This document shows, one piece after another, positions 54,306 to 63,395 of a stretch of DNA of 64,000 nt (positions are counted from its first letter, which is position 1; every line of letters starts with the position of its first letter). This DNA comes from Tricholoma matsutake (taxonomy: Eukaryota > Basidiomycota > Agaricomycetes > Agaricales > Tricholomataceae), in NCBI GenBank assembly GCA_026075535.2, contig AP026539.1, positions 3,224,001 through 3,288,000 of the forward strand. The letters are read 5' to 3'. The position numbers and the translations under genes are program-made. The notes beneath the pieces were generated by a model. The model saw nothing but the letters and a program-made list of their open reading frames with translations. It made no database searches and was not told the DNA's origin.

Positions 54306-55058
54306 CCCGCAATCCACCCCATGAGCAGTGGCTCATGGGGCTGGAGGTGGGTGGTGTGTTGTTGTTGTCGTCCATCGTGGTTGGCGGCCATGCTTTGTGT
54401 TCTCGGGGTTCTGGTGCTGGTAGGTGGTGGCATCGTCGTTGTCGTCGACTGCACACACTCACAATCCACCCTACGAGCAGAGGCTCACAGGCGTGGGGTG
54501 GGTGTGTTGGGTTGTCTCGTGTCTGGCCATCGTTACCAGTAGAGTAGAACCTATAAAGCAAACGAAACAAGTTAGTTAGTTTATAAAAACAAAAAGCAAA
54601 CAAAAAAAATTACTTAGGGCCCAAACAACGCGATCTGCATTGTTTGGGCCCATGTTCCATCCAGTCTCGTCGTAGTCAGTAGCTAGTACTTAAAAAGTTG
54701 TCAGTGACCAAAAAAATAAGAGAAAAAAAACTTACTTACAGCCCAAGAGATGTCGTCGACGTCTCTTGGGCCCTTTGCCAGCCCTCCCTCTCTGCATTGT
54801 CATTCTCCATTTCTTCGTTCTTCGTTTGTCATTTGTCGCTTGTCATCTGTCGTCTGTCACTTGCTCGTCATTTGTCATTTGTCACTTGTCGTCTGTCATC
54901 TGTCGCTCACTTGTCATTCGTTGTTTGTCATTTGGTGTCGTCTTGTTGTCATGATATAGTTAGAACCTAAAGAAGGAAAGAAAATATTAGTTAATTCAAT
55001 AAAAAAAAGTAAAAAACATTACCTGGGCCCCAAACAACATCCATCGTCGTTTGGGCCC
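54306..55058 (-). repeat. GAGCAGTGGCTC hairpins and three reverse intron-like modules
   Basis: Hairpins at about 54312-54345 and 54468-54500. Intron-like units 54551-54613 (63 nt), 54689-54735 (47 nt) and 54967-55022 (56 nt), each with a GTAA start, CTAAC or close branch site and TAG or AAG end on the minus strand. Palindromes: GGGCCCAAACAACGCGATC, GCCCAAGAGATGTCGTCGACG (perfect arms, TCGTCGA centre) and GGGCCCCAAACAACATCC types. Confidence 0.7.
54780..54945 (+). repeat. CTTGTCATTTGTC tandem array
   Basis: A 7-13 bp tandem repeat of the TCATTTGTCGTCTGTC type, about 165 bp. Open frames on all three plus frames here are a by-product. Confidence 0.7.
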
Positions 55059-55282
55059 GAGGTGGTTCAAATACGGCCATTGGCGGCATTAGACGATGTG
55101 GTGGTGGCCATAGGAGCAGTGGTGACAGGTGTTGACAGAGGGGAGGCGGTGGAAGGGAGGTGGCATCGTCATTGAGAGTGGTGGTGGATGATGAGCTGGC
55201 AGTGTTGATGACATGGCTGTGTGCTTTGTCATGCACAGCCGCCCCAATGCTACCTAGAGCAGTTAGTGGATATACATTGCAG

Positions 55283-55361
55283 AGCTATGTGGTGTAGTGG
55301 TTATATTGGCTGTGCTATGATGTTTTCATCTAATGCTGAGGGTTCAATTCTGGCTCATGAC
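55283..55361 (+). ncRNA. tRNA-like Pol III promoter sequence (T5)
   Basis: A-box-like TGGTGTAGTGGTTA (55289-55302) and B-box-like GGTTCAATTCT (55341-55351). Relative of T3 and T6. Points to the right terminus; a T-rich stretch follows at 55363-55375. Confidence 0.65.
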
Positions 55362-55710
55362 ATTTATTTTATTACTTAGTAGTAATAAAGACTCCTGGTT
55401 AAATCCCAGTGGAGTCTCAGTGGATTCCTGGTAGAGTCCTGGAAGAGTCCTGGTAGAGTCCTGGTGGATTCCTGGTGGATTCCTGGTACCAGAGTCCTGG
55501 GGAATTCCAGGAATTCCTCCTGGAAGAGTGTAATTTACCAGGAATCAACCAGGAATCCTCCTGGAATGGGAAGAGCCAGGAATATATACTTGAGTCACAA
55601 ATGGCTGGAACATTGGTTCCCAATAATCCTGGAGGATTCCTGGTCTTCCTGGCAGGAATGCCAGGATTCCTCCAGGAATACGTGGGGGAGGATGAAGACC
55701 TCATGATTTG

Positions 55711-56210
55711 TATGAAATGCAGCCTTCCACTCATCACCTTCCTTCGTTCATATGTTGTTGTAACCCCACCTAACATCAAGTTTTGTGAAGTATTTTGCTC
55801 CTCGAAGTTGGTTGACAAGTTCTGAAATGAGGGGAATGGGGTACTGATTTTGATTGTGAGGGCATTCAAGGCTCGATAGTCCTGTACAAGACAAAGAGTG
55901 CCATCCTTCTTCTTGATGAAGAAGACTGGGGATGCCATGGGTGATTTCAAAGGGTGTATTCATCTGCTACAAAGGTTTTCATGAATGAACTCATCTATTT
56001 CAGACTGTTCATTAGGGGCAAGGGGGTAGACTTTGCAGCTTGAAGCCTGAGCTCCAGGAATCAGTTCAATGGCATGATCCCAGATCTTTTGATTGGGTAG
56101 GCAGTCAAATGAAGATTTCATGAAGAGGTCTTTGAAGTCATGGAAGTGCATAGGGACCGAGTCGTGGAACAATTTGGGCATTGAAGTTTTGTGGAATGCC
56201 TTGGCCAATC
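55711..56210 (-). pseudogene. Gypsy C RT first half
   Basis: Minus-strand blocks: LAPNEQSEIDEFIHENL, SPVFFIKKKDGTLC, QDYRALNALTIK, YPIPLISELVNQL, YFTKLDVRWGYNNI and GDEWKAAFHTNH, up to the duplication at MULE-like element 3. Two overlapping frames show one frameshift. Confidence 0.88.
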
Positions 56211-57080
56211 ATTGCAGAACATTCAATGTCGCTCAAATGAATTCTGCCTCGCAGGGGATTATAGCCACAAAGACATGGTCACCATCTTCATCTTTGGGTA
56301 CATCTTCCCCCACATATGGCTCATCATCATCCTCATCATTGTCAGAATCTGGGTCGAGGTCTGGGATATCCCCTATTTCGACATCAGTCAATGGCATTGG
56401 GCCACCACAATATACACGAACACATTTGGCCTCCTTGCAGGCAGTCTTGCATTCGGTGTTCATCTCATTCTGGCAGGTATGACAGTGGTTTGGACAATGA
56501 CTCATCTTTACTTTGCCTAGCTGCCAATCAACTTTGGGGTTGTGCTCTCAAAGCCAGGTGAGGCTGAGAATAATGTCCTGGTTGCCCAGACCCATTACTG
56601 CAAATGTAGCATGTTCAGAGTGATTTCAATATCGTAGGACACAGTCCCAAACCTCCGAAATGCTGGCCTCATTTGGTGTGCCGCTGACATTGTACACGGA
56701 GATGGGTCAACTGAGCTTTTTGGTGATAAGGTTGTTTCACTTCACAAAATCTGAGTTGACAAATAAGGCTGTGGCCCCACAGTCCAGGAGCGCTTTTGAT
56801 GTGAGCACCTCACCAGTGTCAGTGGTCTGCATCAAAATGTCGAGTTCAAAAGAGTTTGGACTTGGGGTCGAAGCTGCAATGTAGTGTGTGGGGAGTTGTT
56901 TTTCACAGTTTGGACATCTACAAAAATGCGAATGAGGGGGTGAAGTGATTGGTACAGCTTGCGAATTGTTTGTAGGGTTATTAGTCAGAGAAATAGTGCT
57001 TAATTTGTACACTTCTTCTACTGACAAAACTTCGAAATGATTCTTTGATGACAATGGTGGCATACCACTCACTTGTTGTC
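56211..57080 (-). pseudogene. Gypsy C protease region
   Basis: Frame 57072-56737 has the active site SKALLDCGATALFVNSDFV, where D-C-G replaces D-S/T-G as is usual in this mushroom group (from memory). It is preceded by CRCPNCEKQ. Downstream frame 56505-56233 has a Cys/His-rich stretch CPNCHTCQNEMNTECKTAC-like and a strongly acidic Asp/Glu run. Frame changes and stops separate the blocks. Confidence 0.8.
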
Positions 57081-58261
57081 CTGCCCAAAATCCTTGTGAG
57101 TCTCTTCCTCCTTTTCATTCACCCATTCCTCCACCTCCTTTACATTGAGGGCTACAAATTTGTCCTGGATGAACTCCTGTCATTCTTTGAGATCCATGTA
57201 TCAGATGTCAAAACTCATCGGGCATTGGGGACATGCATGTCTGGCCTCACCGCAATGAAAACAAATGAGTCCTGTTGCGTCCTCAGGTTGAAGAGACGCA
57301 GATATATATGAGGGGGGTGGAGCTGTTTGAGATGGTGTCAAAATACTCGAAACTGCAGGGGAGTAGCATGCAAGGGGAGTGGGGAGCATCAAAATGCAGG
57401 GAAGAGGTCTTCAAAACACACTCAAAGTGTTCGAAGATGATGTTTGCACCGATGAAATGCTTCTCGAAGACAGTCGAAAGGCTTCATTAGCAATGTGATT
57501 CTCATCGCATAGAATAGTGGCATTGTACCACTGTTTTGGGGAGTCGTCAGATGGACAACCAGATGTCAGACATGCCACATGGTCTTGGATCTTCAAATTG
57601 AGTCCCTGACAGAACTTCAAAACAATGTGAGCACCTTCAAAGTAACATGCACATTTGACTAACTCACAAAGGTCATTGACATATTTGTCGACTGTCTTCC
57701 ACCCTTGGACCCTTGGAAGAACGTAGACGTCTCAAGAGATGTTCTCAAAGTCTGTACTTCATTCTTTGGACAGAACTCAGTGATGAAGTCAAGCACAAAT
57801 TTGTTCCAGGATTTGTACGATAGATGTCCTTCATTGTGGATACACCACATGTGGCGGTCCACAAAATGCAAAATGTGGCCACTCTTCATGAAGGAGAGGG
57901 CCCACATGACTTTTGCATGATTGTCTATGGATTAATGGGGGGCTAGGGACGTGTACAGTTTGCACAAATTGAGAAAGGCATGGCCTTTTGTATGGTCACC
58001 TCCAAATTTGTTCAGACTTGCTGGTTTGATGTGACCAGTACCTATCATCATGGAAGGTCATTGACGAGTGGTGAAATGGATGGGGGATGCACAAAAGTCT
58101 TTGGATGCTGGGTTCGAAGCCCTAGGGAGTACCTTCATGGCTTCATTTGAAGTTTCATGTTTGAAGAGACATTGAAATGACTCGCTCAGTGCTACAAGCA
58201 TATCCTCCATTTGACACATGTGCTCCTCAGCATTGATAGATGGTTGTGAGTCAGTAGCCAT
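57081..58261 (-). pseudogene. Gypsy C gag
   Basis: Start MATDSQPSINAEEHM at 58261, then (57907-57659) WALSFMKSGHILHFVDRHM and EFCPKNEVQTLRTSLETS, then (57620-57411) KFCQGLNLKIQDHVA, then the zinc knuckle CFHCGEARHACPQC (57392-57201), a full C-x2-C-x4-H-x4-C. The blocks are in different frames. Gag order and motifs match those of Agaricomycete chromoviruses with LDCGAT protease. Confidence 0.85.
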
Positions 58262-58408
58262 GGGCTAGTGTGCCCAGAAAAGTAGAGGAAGGGTGCGGAG
58301 GTAATCCTAAGGCCCAAGTGAAAAGTGAAAATTCTTTGAATTGCTCGCAGACTAACTTGCTGGCTGGGGTACCCATCCACCTTCAGTCCACCAAAGAGAG
58401 AGTTTTTC
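58262..58408 (-). other. Gypsy C leader
   Basis: Short region between the LTR end and the gag start; the primer-binding site should lie just inside 58408 on the minus strand. I cannot name the tRNA. Confidence 0.5.
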
Positions 58409-58866
58409 TGTAAGGGCAACCTTACAATCAGTGCTAACTAGCATGATACTTGCAAGGGAAAACTGAAGTTAGATTACTAAAATACAAAAAAAGATTACCA
58501 ACTTGCACCTTGCAAGGGAAAACCAAGGAAAACTGAAGAGAACTCTCTAAGGTTTGCCTAGGACTATGTACTAATGTCCATGTGACAATGTAGCTGGAAG
58601 CAGTCCCTAAGGGGATATGCCAACAGGGTCAATATACAATATAGACAGGTGATCCTCATTATGATGGGGATCGGTCTGGACGTCAGGACGGCTACCAAAG
58701 GTGGTAGGAAGTGCATGAAGACCATCTGAAAGGGCACAAAGTAGTTTAGAACCACTTTGAAGTTGATTTGAAGTAGTTTTGTAAGGTTTGAAGTTGTTCA
58801 AACATGTTTGTGCATGTTCATATGGTTTGTAGAGTTCATAGACCTCTGTCCAGTGATCCCCTTACA
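58409..58866 (-). mobile_element. Gypsy C 5' LTR (458 bp)
   Basis: Minus strand TGTAAGGGGATCACTGG...TTGCCCTTACA, TG...CA ends; the partner of 48617-48928. Contains TATA-like TATATTGTATATTGAC on the minus strand near 58630-58645. Confidence 0.85.
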
Positions 58867-59165
58867 GGTTCCTTTAGACTCACTTTTTACATTCTTGCTC
58901 CTTAAGTTTTCCCTCAAGCCCCTCAAAGTCTCACAAGTCCTCTGCATGACAAGGTGTAGAGATTAAGATAAGTCCCTTAGTTTTCAGGTTTCATGGCCCC
59001 TCAGGCCCAAGTTTTGGAGTGTTACATACTTATTATTTACATGGCGAGGGATTATTCCTTGCACCTTCCCCTCCTCATTTTTGATGACCGAGTTGTCACC
59101 CACGCATTTTCATCAGTGTCCCACGTGATCCCATTGATCGTGTTTTCAATCGTTTACTGACCACT
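58867..59165 (+). mobile_element. LTR-like repeat F, copy 3, right part
   Basis: Starts GGTTCCTTTAGACTCACTTTTTA and matches the reverse of 40402-40670. With 48050-48616 it makes up one copy of repeat F, missing about 130 bp at the gypsy C site. Confidence 0.65.
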
Positions 59166-59700
59166 GCCCTTCAATTCATCTTGCTTGCCTTGTACCATGC
59201 GATGAGCCAACCAATGTCAATGCACCTTGAGTAAACCAAACTCTCTGCCACAATGGCAGCAGTGTGAGGTGCTGTGGTTGGTGGGTGGTCCCTCATTATT
59301 GGCATTGGTGTGTCATCTGTGGTGTTGGTTGTTGGCATTGGCCCTGTCTTTGTTGTTGTTGTTGGCAGTATTAATGTGGCATTGGCATGGCAGCAGTGCT
59401 GTGGCTGGTGGTGGTCCCTTGTTATTGGTGTTGGTGTGTCATCATTGGCAGCTCCATGTTGCTGGACACACCATATCCACCCCACAAGCACAGGGGCTTG
59501 TGGTGGCAGAGGGTGCAGTGGTGGTGGTGGTGGTGGTCCCTCATGGGTGTTGTTACCAGTAGTTTGGAACCTAGAAATCAATGAAAAAACATTCAGTTAG
59601 TATATAGAAACAAGAAAGAAAGAAAAAACTTAAGTGGGGCCCAAACAATGATTGCCATCATTTGAGCCCATGTTGCGTCCAAAATCCTTGTTTGCAGCCA
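59166..59700. repeat. GTT/GGT array, hairpin and degraded module
   Basis: GTTGTTGTTGGCAGTATTRATGTGG-type units (59240-59450) like those at 47700-48050, a hairpin around CACAAGCACAGGGGCTTGTGG (59480-59505), and a reverse module with acceptor at 59571-59572, a degraded donor near 59633 and palindrome GGGCCCAAACAATG...CATCATTTGAGCCC. Confidence 0.55.
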
Positions 59701-60700
59701 TTGGTGGGTCTTATGGATGTAGGTACCTGCCCATCAGTACTGACTTTCCAGTGATGCATGACCCAATCCTGCTCCACCATTTGCTGCTGATGCCATTGCC
59801 ATTGTGTGGCTCTTCCAGCATTTTGAACACCTAGCCGGGTGTGGGCAGGCAACCCCCTCTGGGGTAGCTGGGACAGGAGGGTTCACCATGGTGTTCCCCT
59901 TGCAACACCCTGCCAGGGCACAGTGGTGCTCCTTGTGGTGTGGTCCTGTGCACATCGGACATTTGGTCTGTGGGGCTCTGCATGCTGGGGTGGGATGGCC
60001 CCACCAGCAGTGTTGTCATAACAGGAGACCAGGGTTAGCCCTGGCTGCCCTCACATATGTGATGTAGTGCCCGAATTGGACACCACACCTGATGAGCACT
60101 TTTGCGTGAGCACCACTAACCAAGTCAGCCATGTTGAGGTACATGGTGCACATATCTGACATCTTCAAGTCTCGTATGACCCATGGAGGGGTGTGCAGCA
60201 CCATGAGGTCAGATATTCCTGACTTCATGATGTGGGCTGTAACAACATTGGGCATTATGGCCTTGTTGTTTGCAATGTATGGCACATCTATCAGCTTAAG
60301 GTAGGACATGGATGTGAGCAGCACTGCATCAACATGCATTGTGAGAGGGAATGCCTTGTGGGCAGCCTTGTTGAAACATCGTAGGTCCTCCTCTGAGGCC
60401 ACTACATCTGTAGACACTGAGGTGTTCCCAGGGTTCATAGAAGCAGACTGCACCACTAGCTTGGAGTGATGGAGTCTGAGGGTGATCCTGACTTGGTCAA
60501 GGAAATCAGCAAGGTTTGCTCCCTCCCTGAGGGGGGGGGGGGTGAATGTAAACTAGGACCTGTCTTCTGGATGGTCCATGGACAGTGGGCAAAGGCTTTG
60601 CAGCCTTCATCCTGGAGGGACCAACATGCTGCTGTATGCTGGTCAGCTTGTCAGTGGAGAGTCCACAGGATTCTTGGTTGGATTTCTCCCAAAATGAGGT
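59701..60700 (-). pseudogene. LINE-2 ORF1 fragment
   Basis: The frame 60456-60016 has SASMNPGNTSVSTDVVA, LKLIDVPYIANNK, AHIMKSGISDL, TMYLNMADLVSGAHAKVL and IRAARANPG-like VRAARANPG. The next frame (59955-59734) has CTGPHHKEHHCALAGCCKGN, NPPVPATPEG and CPHPARCSKCWKSH, the zinc-binding end. An upstream part with LANLADFLDQVRITLRLHHSKLV-like order is seen near 60520-60470 in another frame. I recognise it as fungal LINE ORF1, a nucleic-acid-binding protein. The run of G at 60530-60541 lies within it. Confidence 0.8.
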
Positions 60701-60703
60701 CAG

Positions 60704-61427
60704 CTAGTTTGCTAATTAGTTAGTTCATAAAATAAAGAAAGGTAAAAAAAGACTAACCTGGGGCCCAAATGATGTTGGACGTCATACGGGCCTGTTTGTT
60801 CCATGCTGTTTGTGTTGCTGTTGGTGCAAGAGGCATTGGAGGAGGGGGCTGACTGGGCAGTAGTGGTGGTAGAGGGAGGTGGGAAGCAGCAGCGTCGAGA
60901 GTGGTGGTGGTGGTCAACAAAAATGTTGATCAACAATGATTGCTGATGCATCTTGAACTTGCATGGGAGTCATGTTTAAATAAGTATGGTTAGATAATGC
61001 AATTGTTTGCATTTACTGACAATGGCTCTGTGGTGTAGTGGTTAAGTGCTGCTATTTATGCTTGGCAACAAGGCTTGGGGCTCGATTCTACTTTAGTACA
61101 TAATTTTTCTGTAGTCAACTGAGCCTCTCTATGCATCCATGGACTCAACTCAGACTCAACTCAGATATGTATCTGTCCAAGTCCATCCAAGTCCAAGTAA
61201 ATTGATGTTGCTCAGAAAAGTCCATGCATACTCGAAGTAATAGTCCAAAAATAGCTTGGACTCCATGAAAGTCTGTGTGGACTCTCTAGGAGTCTGAGCA
61301 ACTGCTATACAGGAAATTTGAGCCAAATGAGTGAGTGCCAGTCCGAGCTAGTCTGTGCAGAGTCTGCACGAAGTCCATGCAGTCTGTGCAGAGTCCGTGT
61401 GGAATATATGGGGGACAGTAAAGACCT
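60704..61427. mobile_element. MULE-like TIR element 5, right part
   Basis: The right end ...ATGGGGGACAGTAAAGACCT matches the family's 3' end. The arm has TCCATGCAGTCTGTGCAGAGTCC arrays. Inside are T6 and a reverse intron-like unit (donor at 60756, palindrome GGGCCCAAATGATG...CGTCATACGGGCC). A left end CAGTA..TTTACA was not found, so it is truncated. Confidence 0.65.
61025..61096 (+). ncRNA. tRNA-like Pol III promoter sequence (T6)
   Basis: A-box-like TGGTGTAGTGGTTAAG (61031-61046) and B-box-like GGCTCGATTCTA (61079-61090), directed to the right terminus; TTTTT follows at about 61105. Confidence 0.6.
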
Positions 61428-61950
61428 CTTGATAGCTGGCAGTCACATCTGGAACCATCCAGGTGTACTTGTGGTGGTGTCCTCAATACCTAACATGTTT
61501 CTGATCTCTTTGAAAATGTGGTCCTGGTACAAACTCCAGATGGCTTCTGATCACCTTACTTTGATGTTGTTTGATCTCAGTGAGCAGCCTTTTGTCATTC
61601 ACTAGTTGTTGGAAAGCCAGGTTGTTAGTTCCTGGTGATGTGATCAATAGTGCAACCTTGACATGCATGATAGTTCACCTTGGCACAAATGTGACTCTCC
61701 TGCTGATCTATTGGGGTCCTCCCAATTGACACCCAGTAACTAAATATCACAGGGAGAATGTTGCAGTTGAGTATTTGCAATCAGCCAGCTTTCTATTCCT
61801 GCAATCAGAATGCATCTTTATAAGGCTCAATGATTTTCTGCTCTTTGGTTGTATATCTGCTCACCTTCCTCCAGTACTGTCTCTTCCCCAGGTTCACTGA
61901 TGGCTTAGTTATCATTGGAGGGGATTAATGTGGAGGAAAGAATCATCCTT
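61428..61950. other. Unidentified, one minus-strand open frame
   Basis: A minus frame (61668-61483) reads MHVKVALLITSPGTNN, LAFQQLVNDKRLLTE and HLEFVPGPHFQRD. It looks protein-like, but I cannot place it. The rest is without recognised features. Confidence 0.35.
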
Positions 61951-63132
61951 ATCATTGGCATCAACATATCATTGGCATGAGGATCACATGGGGCCAATAG
62001 TTGAATAGCCCATCAATGCATGTCATCAATTCACCTCAAATCATTAAGATCCTAACAAGAGCTCCAAAGAGAAGATTTCAGAAGAATATCTCCCTGAATG
62101 AGGACGATGATGATGCAGTGGATACTGTTACACATGTAAGTTGAGGTCAATTTGAAATGTGGACCAAAAACAAAGCATACCAAGGTCCCCCTGACTGTGG
62201 TTATGGAAGAACATGGTGAATTGAATTCTGCTATACATGATAATCTTGATCTTGCTCCAGAATAGGATATGCAAGAACATCAGGTGGCCAATGAGCCAAT
62301 TTGGCCACACATTGGCCTGGTCAGCTTCTGACACTGATTGACTTACTAAGGCTCATATACAAATAATAGAGACAGCAAGACTATGTCTTGGAGTTTTTGG
62401 GACAAGTGGATGAATTGCTACAAGCATCCCTGTCTTGGCAGGCATGGTCCATTAACAAACAAGTTTGCAACCACTGTCCATTCAATAAATGGGCAATTTG
62501 GAGATGTGTTGATTGTTCACTAGGAAGCACACTTTGCCGAACATGAATGTGTGTAGCACACAGGCAAAATCCCTTCCATTGCACTGAATGCTGGACCAGC
62601 ATGCACTTCTACTGCGCTGAGCTATGGGAGGTTGGTATGTACATTTTAGTTCAACACCAGACAGATCAGCCCATTTGCAACAATCTCCACTTCCAAATGA
62701 AATATCTGGAGACATTCAAAGACATGAAGGATAAAGCTGAGTAAGAGTCAGCCAATTGGCAGGCCAACAGTTGGCATTGGCCTTCTTTGCATCAGTCAGC
62801 ATTGACATCACCCCCATCTCATGACTTGGCATCAGGAATGTCAGACAGTACAGCAGATGAAATCAGGGCCAATGATGAAACCAAGGCTGACACAGCATTC
62901 TTTGATTGCCTCAATGCCCTTTGGCATCAAGGAAAAGGTAATATCAAGCACATCAAGGATAGTTTACAAGACTTCTTTGATGGTGATGACAAATGTGAAG
63001 TTGAACATGCCAATGAAGACATCCATGGGTTTGAACCATATTTGCCTTATATGGCTATGGGATGGAGCTGGAATGGTCCCAAATCACGCTGAATATGAAC
63101 ATTTCCTCCAAGCTGCCATAGAACAATTAATG
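61951..63132 (+). pseudogene. KDZ-like transposase, N-terminal cysteine-rich part
   Basis: The plus strand has APKRRFQKNISLNEDDDD, then a cysteine cluster CNHCPFNKWAIWRCVDC, LCRT, MCVAHRQNPFHCTECW and MHFYCAELWEVG, then CNNLHFQMKYLETFKDM and ADTAFFDCLNALWHQ, IKDSLQDFFDGDDK and GFEPYLPYMAMGW. The spacing of Cys pairs and the HR.NPFH..E.W block fit the N-terminus of Kyakuja-Dileera-Zisupton transposases, common in mushrooms. Stops and frame changes interrupt it, and it ends at the TIR element starting at 63133. The catalytic part is absent. Confidence 0.55.
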
Positions 63133-63395
63133 CAGTAATTTACAGTGCCCCACATGTCCTAGTGGACTCCGCACGGACTGAGTGGAGTCCGAGCTAGTCT
63201 GTATGGAGTCTACACAGAATCCGGGTCAATTTGATATTTTATGAGTTCCAAGCTTTTCAGACTTTATAAAAGTCATGATGTGCCTACAAAATAAAGGGGT
63301 GCAGAGCAAGGATTGAACCTAAGACCTAACCTAAATCAAGCTGATTTATGCTAAATCAATCCCACATAACTTAGCCCTCAGAATCAACACTTAGC
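63133..63395. mobile_element. MULE-like TIR element 4, left part
   Basis: 5' end CAGTAATTTACAGTGCCCCA, preceded by CAATTAATG (63124-63132), followed by GTGGACTCCGCACGGACTG-type arrays and the conserved segment TCAATTTGATATTTTATGAG. A reverse B-box-like AGGTTCAATCC is at 63310-63320; the A box is degraded. No 3' end (AAAGACCT) is seen before the window ends. Confidence 0.7.

Larger units (their letters stand above)
53411..55701. mobile_element. MULE-like TIR element 3 (2291 bp) in gypsy C RT
   Basis: 5' end CTGAACTTTACACTCCCCCA, 3' end ...GGGGGAGGATGAAGACCT, flanked by the exact 9-bp duplication CATGATTTG (53402-53410 and 55702-55710). Both arms are arrays of TCCTGGAGGAATCCTGG/CCAGGAATCC, different from the arrays of elements 1, 2 and 4. 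A reverse tRNA-like sequence (53676-53755) and a forward one (55283-55361) lie just inside the arms. The middle has four C-rich hairpins, two GAGCAGTGGCTC hairpins and three reverse intron-like modules. Confidence 0.93.

Noticed and set aside
311..60794. CRISPR-like array of palindromic repeats
   Set aside because: Units are dispersed on both strands, carry splice signals and lie in eukaryotic transposons; no regular spacers or cas genes.
61428..61668. Continuation of LINE-2 ORF1 upstream of TIR element 5
   Set aside because: The frame does not show ORF1 blocks I know, and no matching duplication supports the join.
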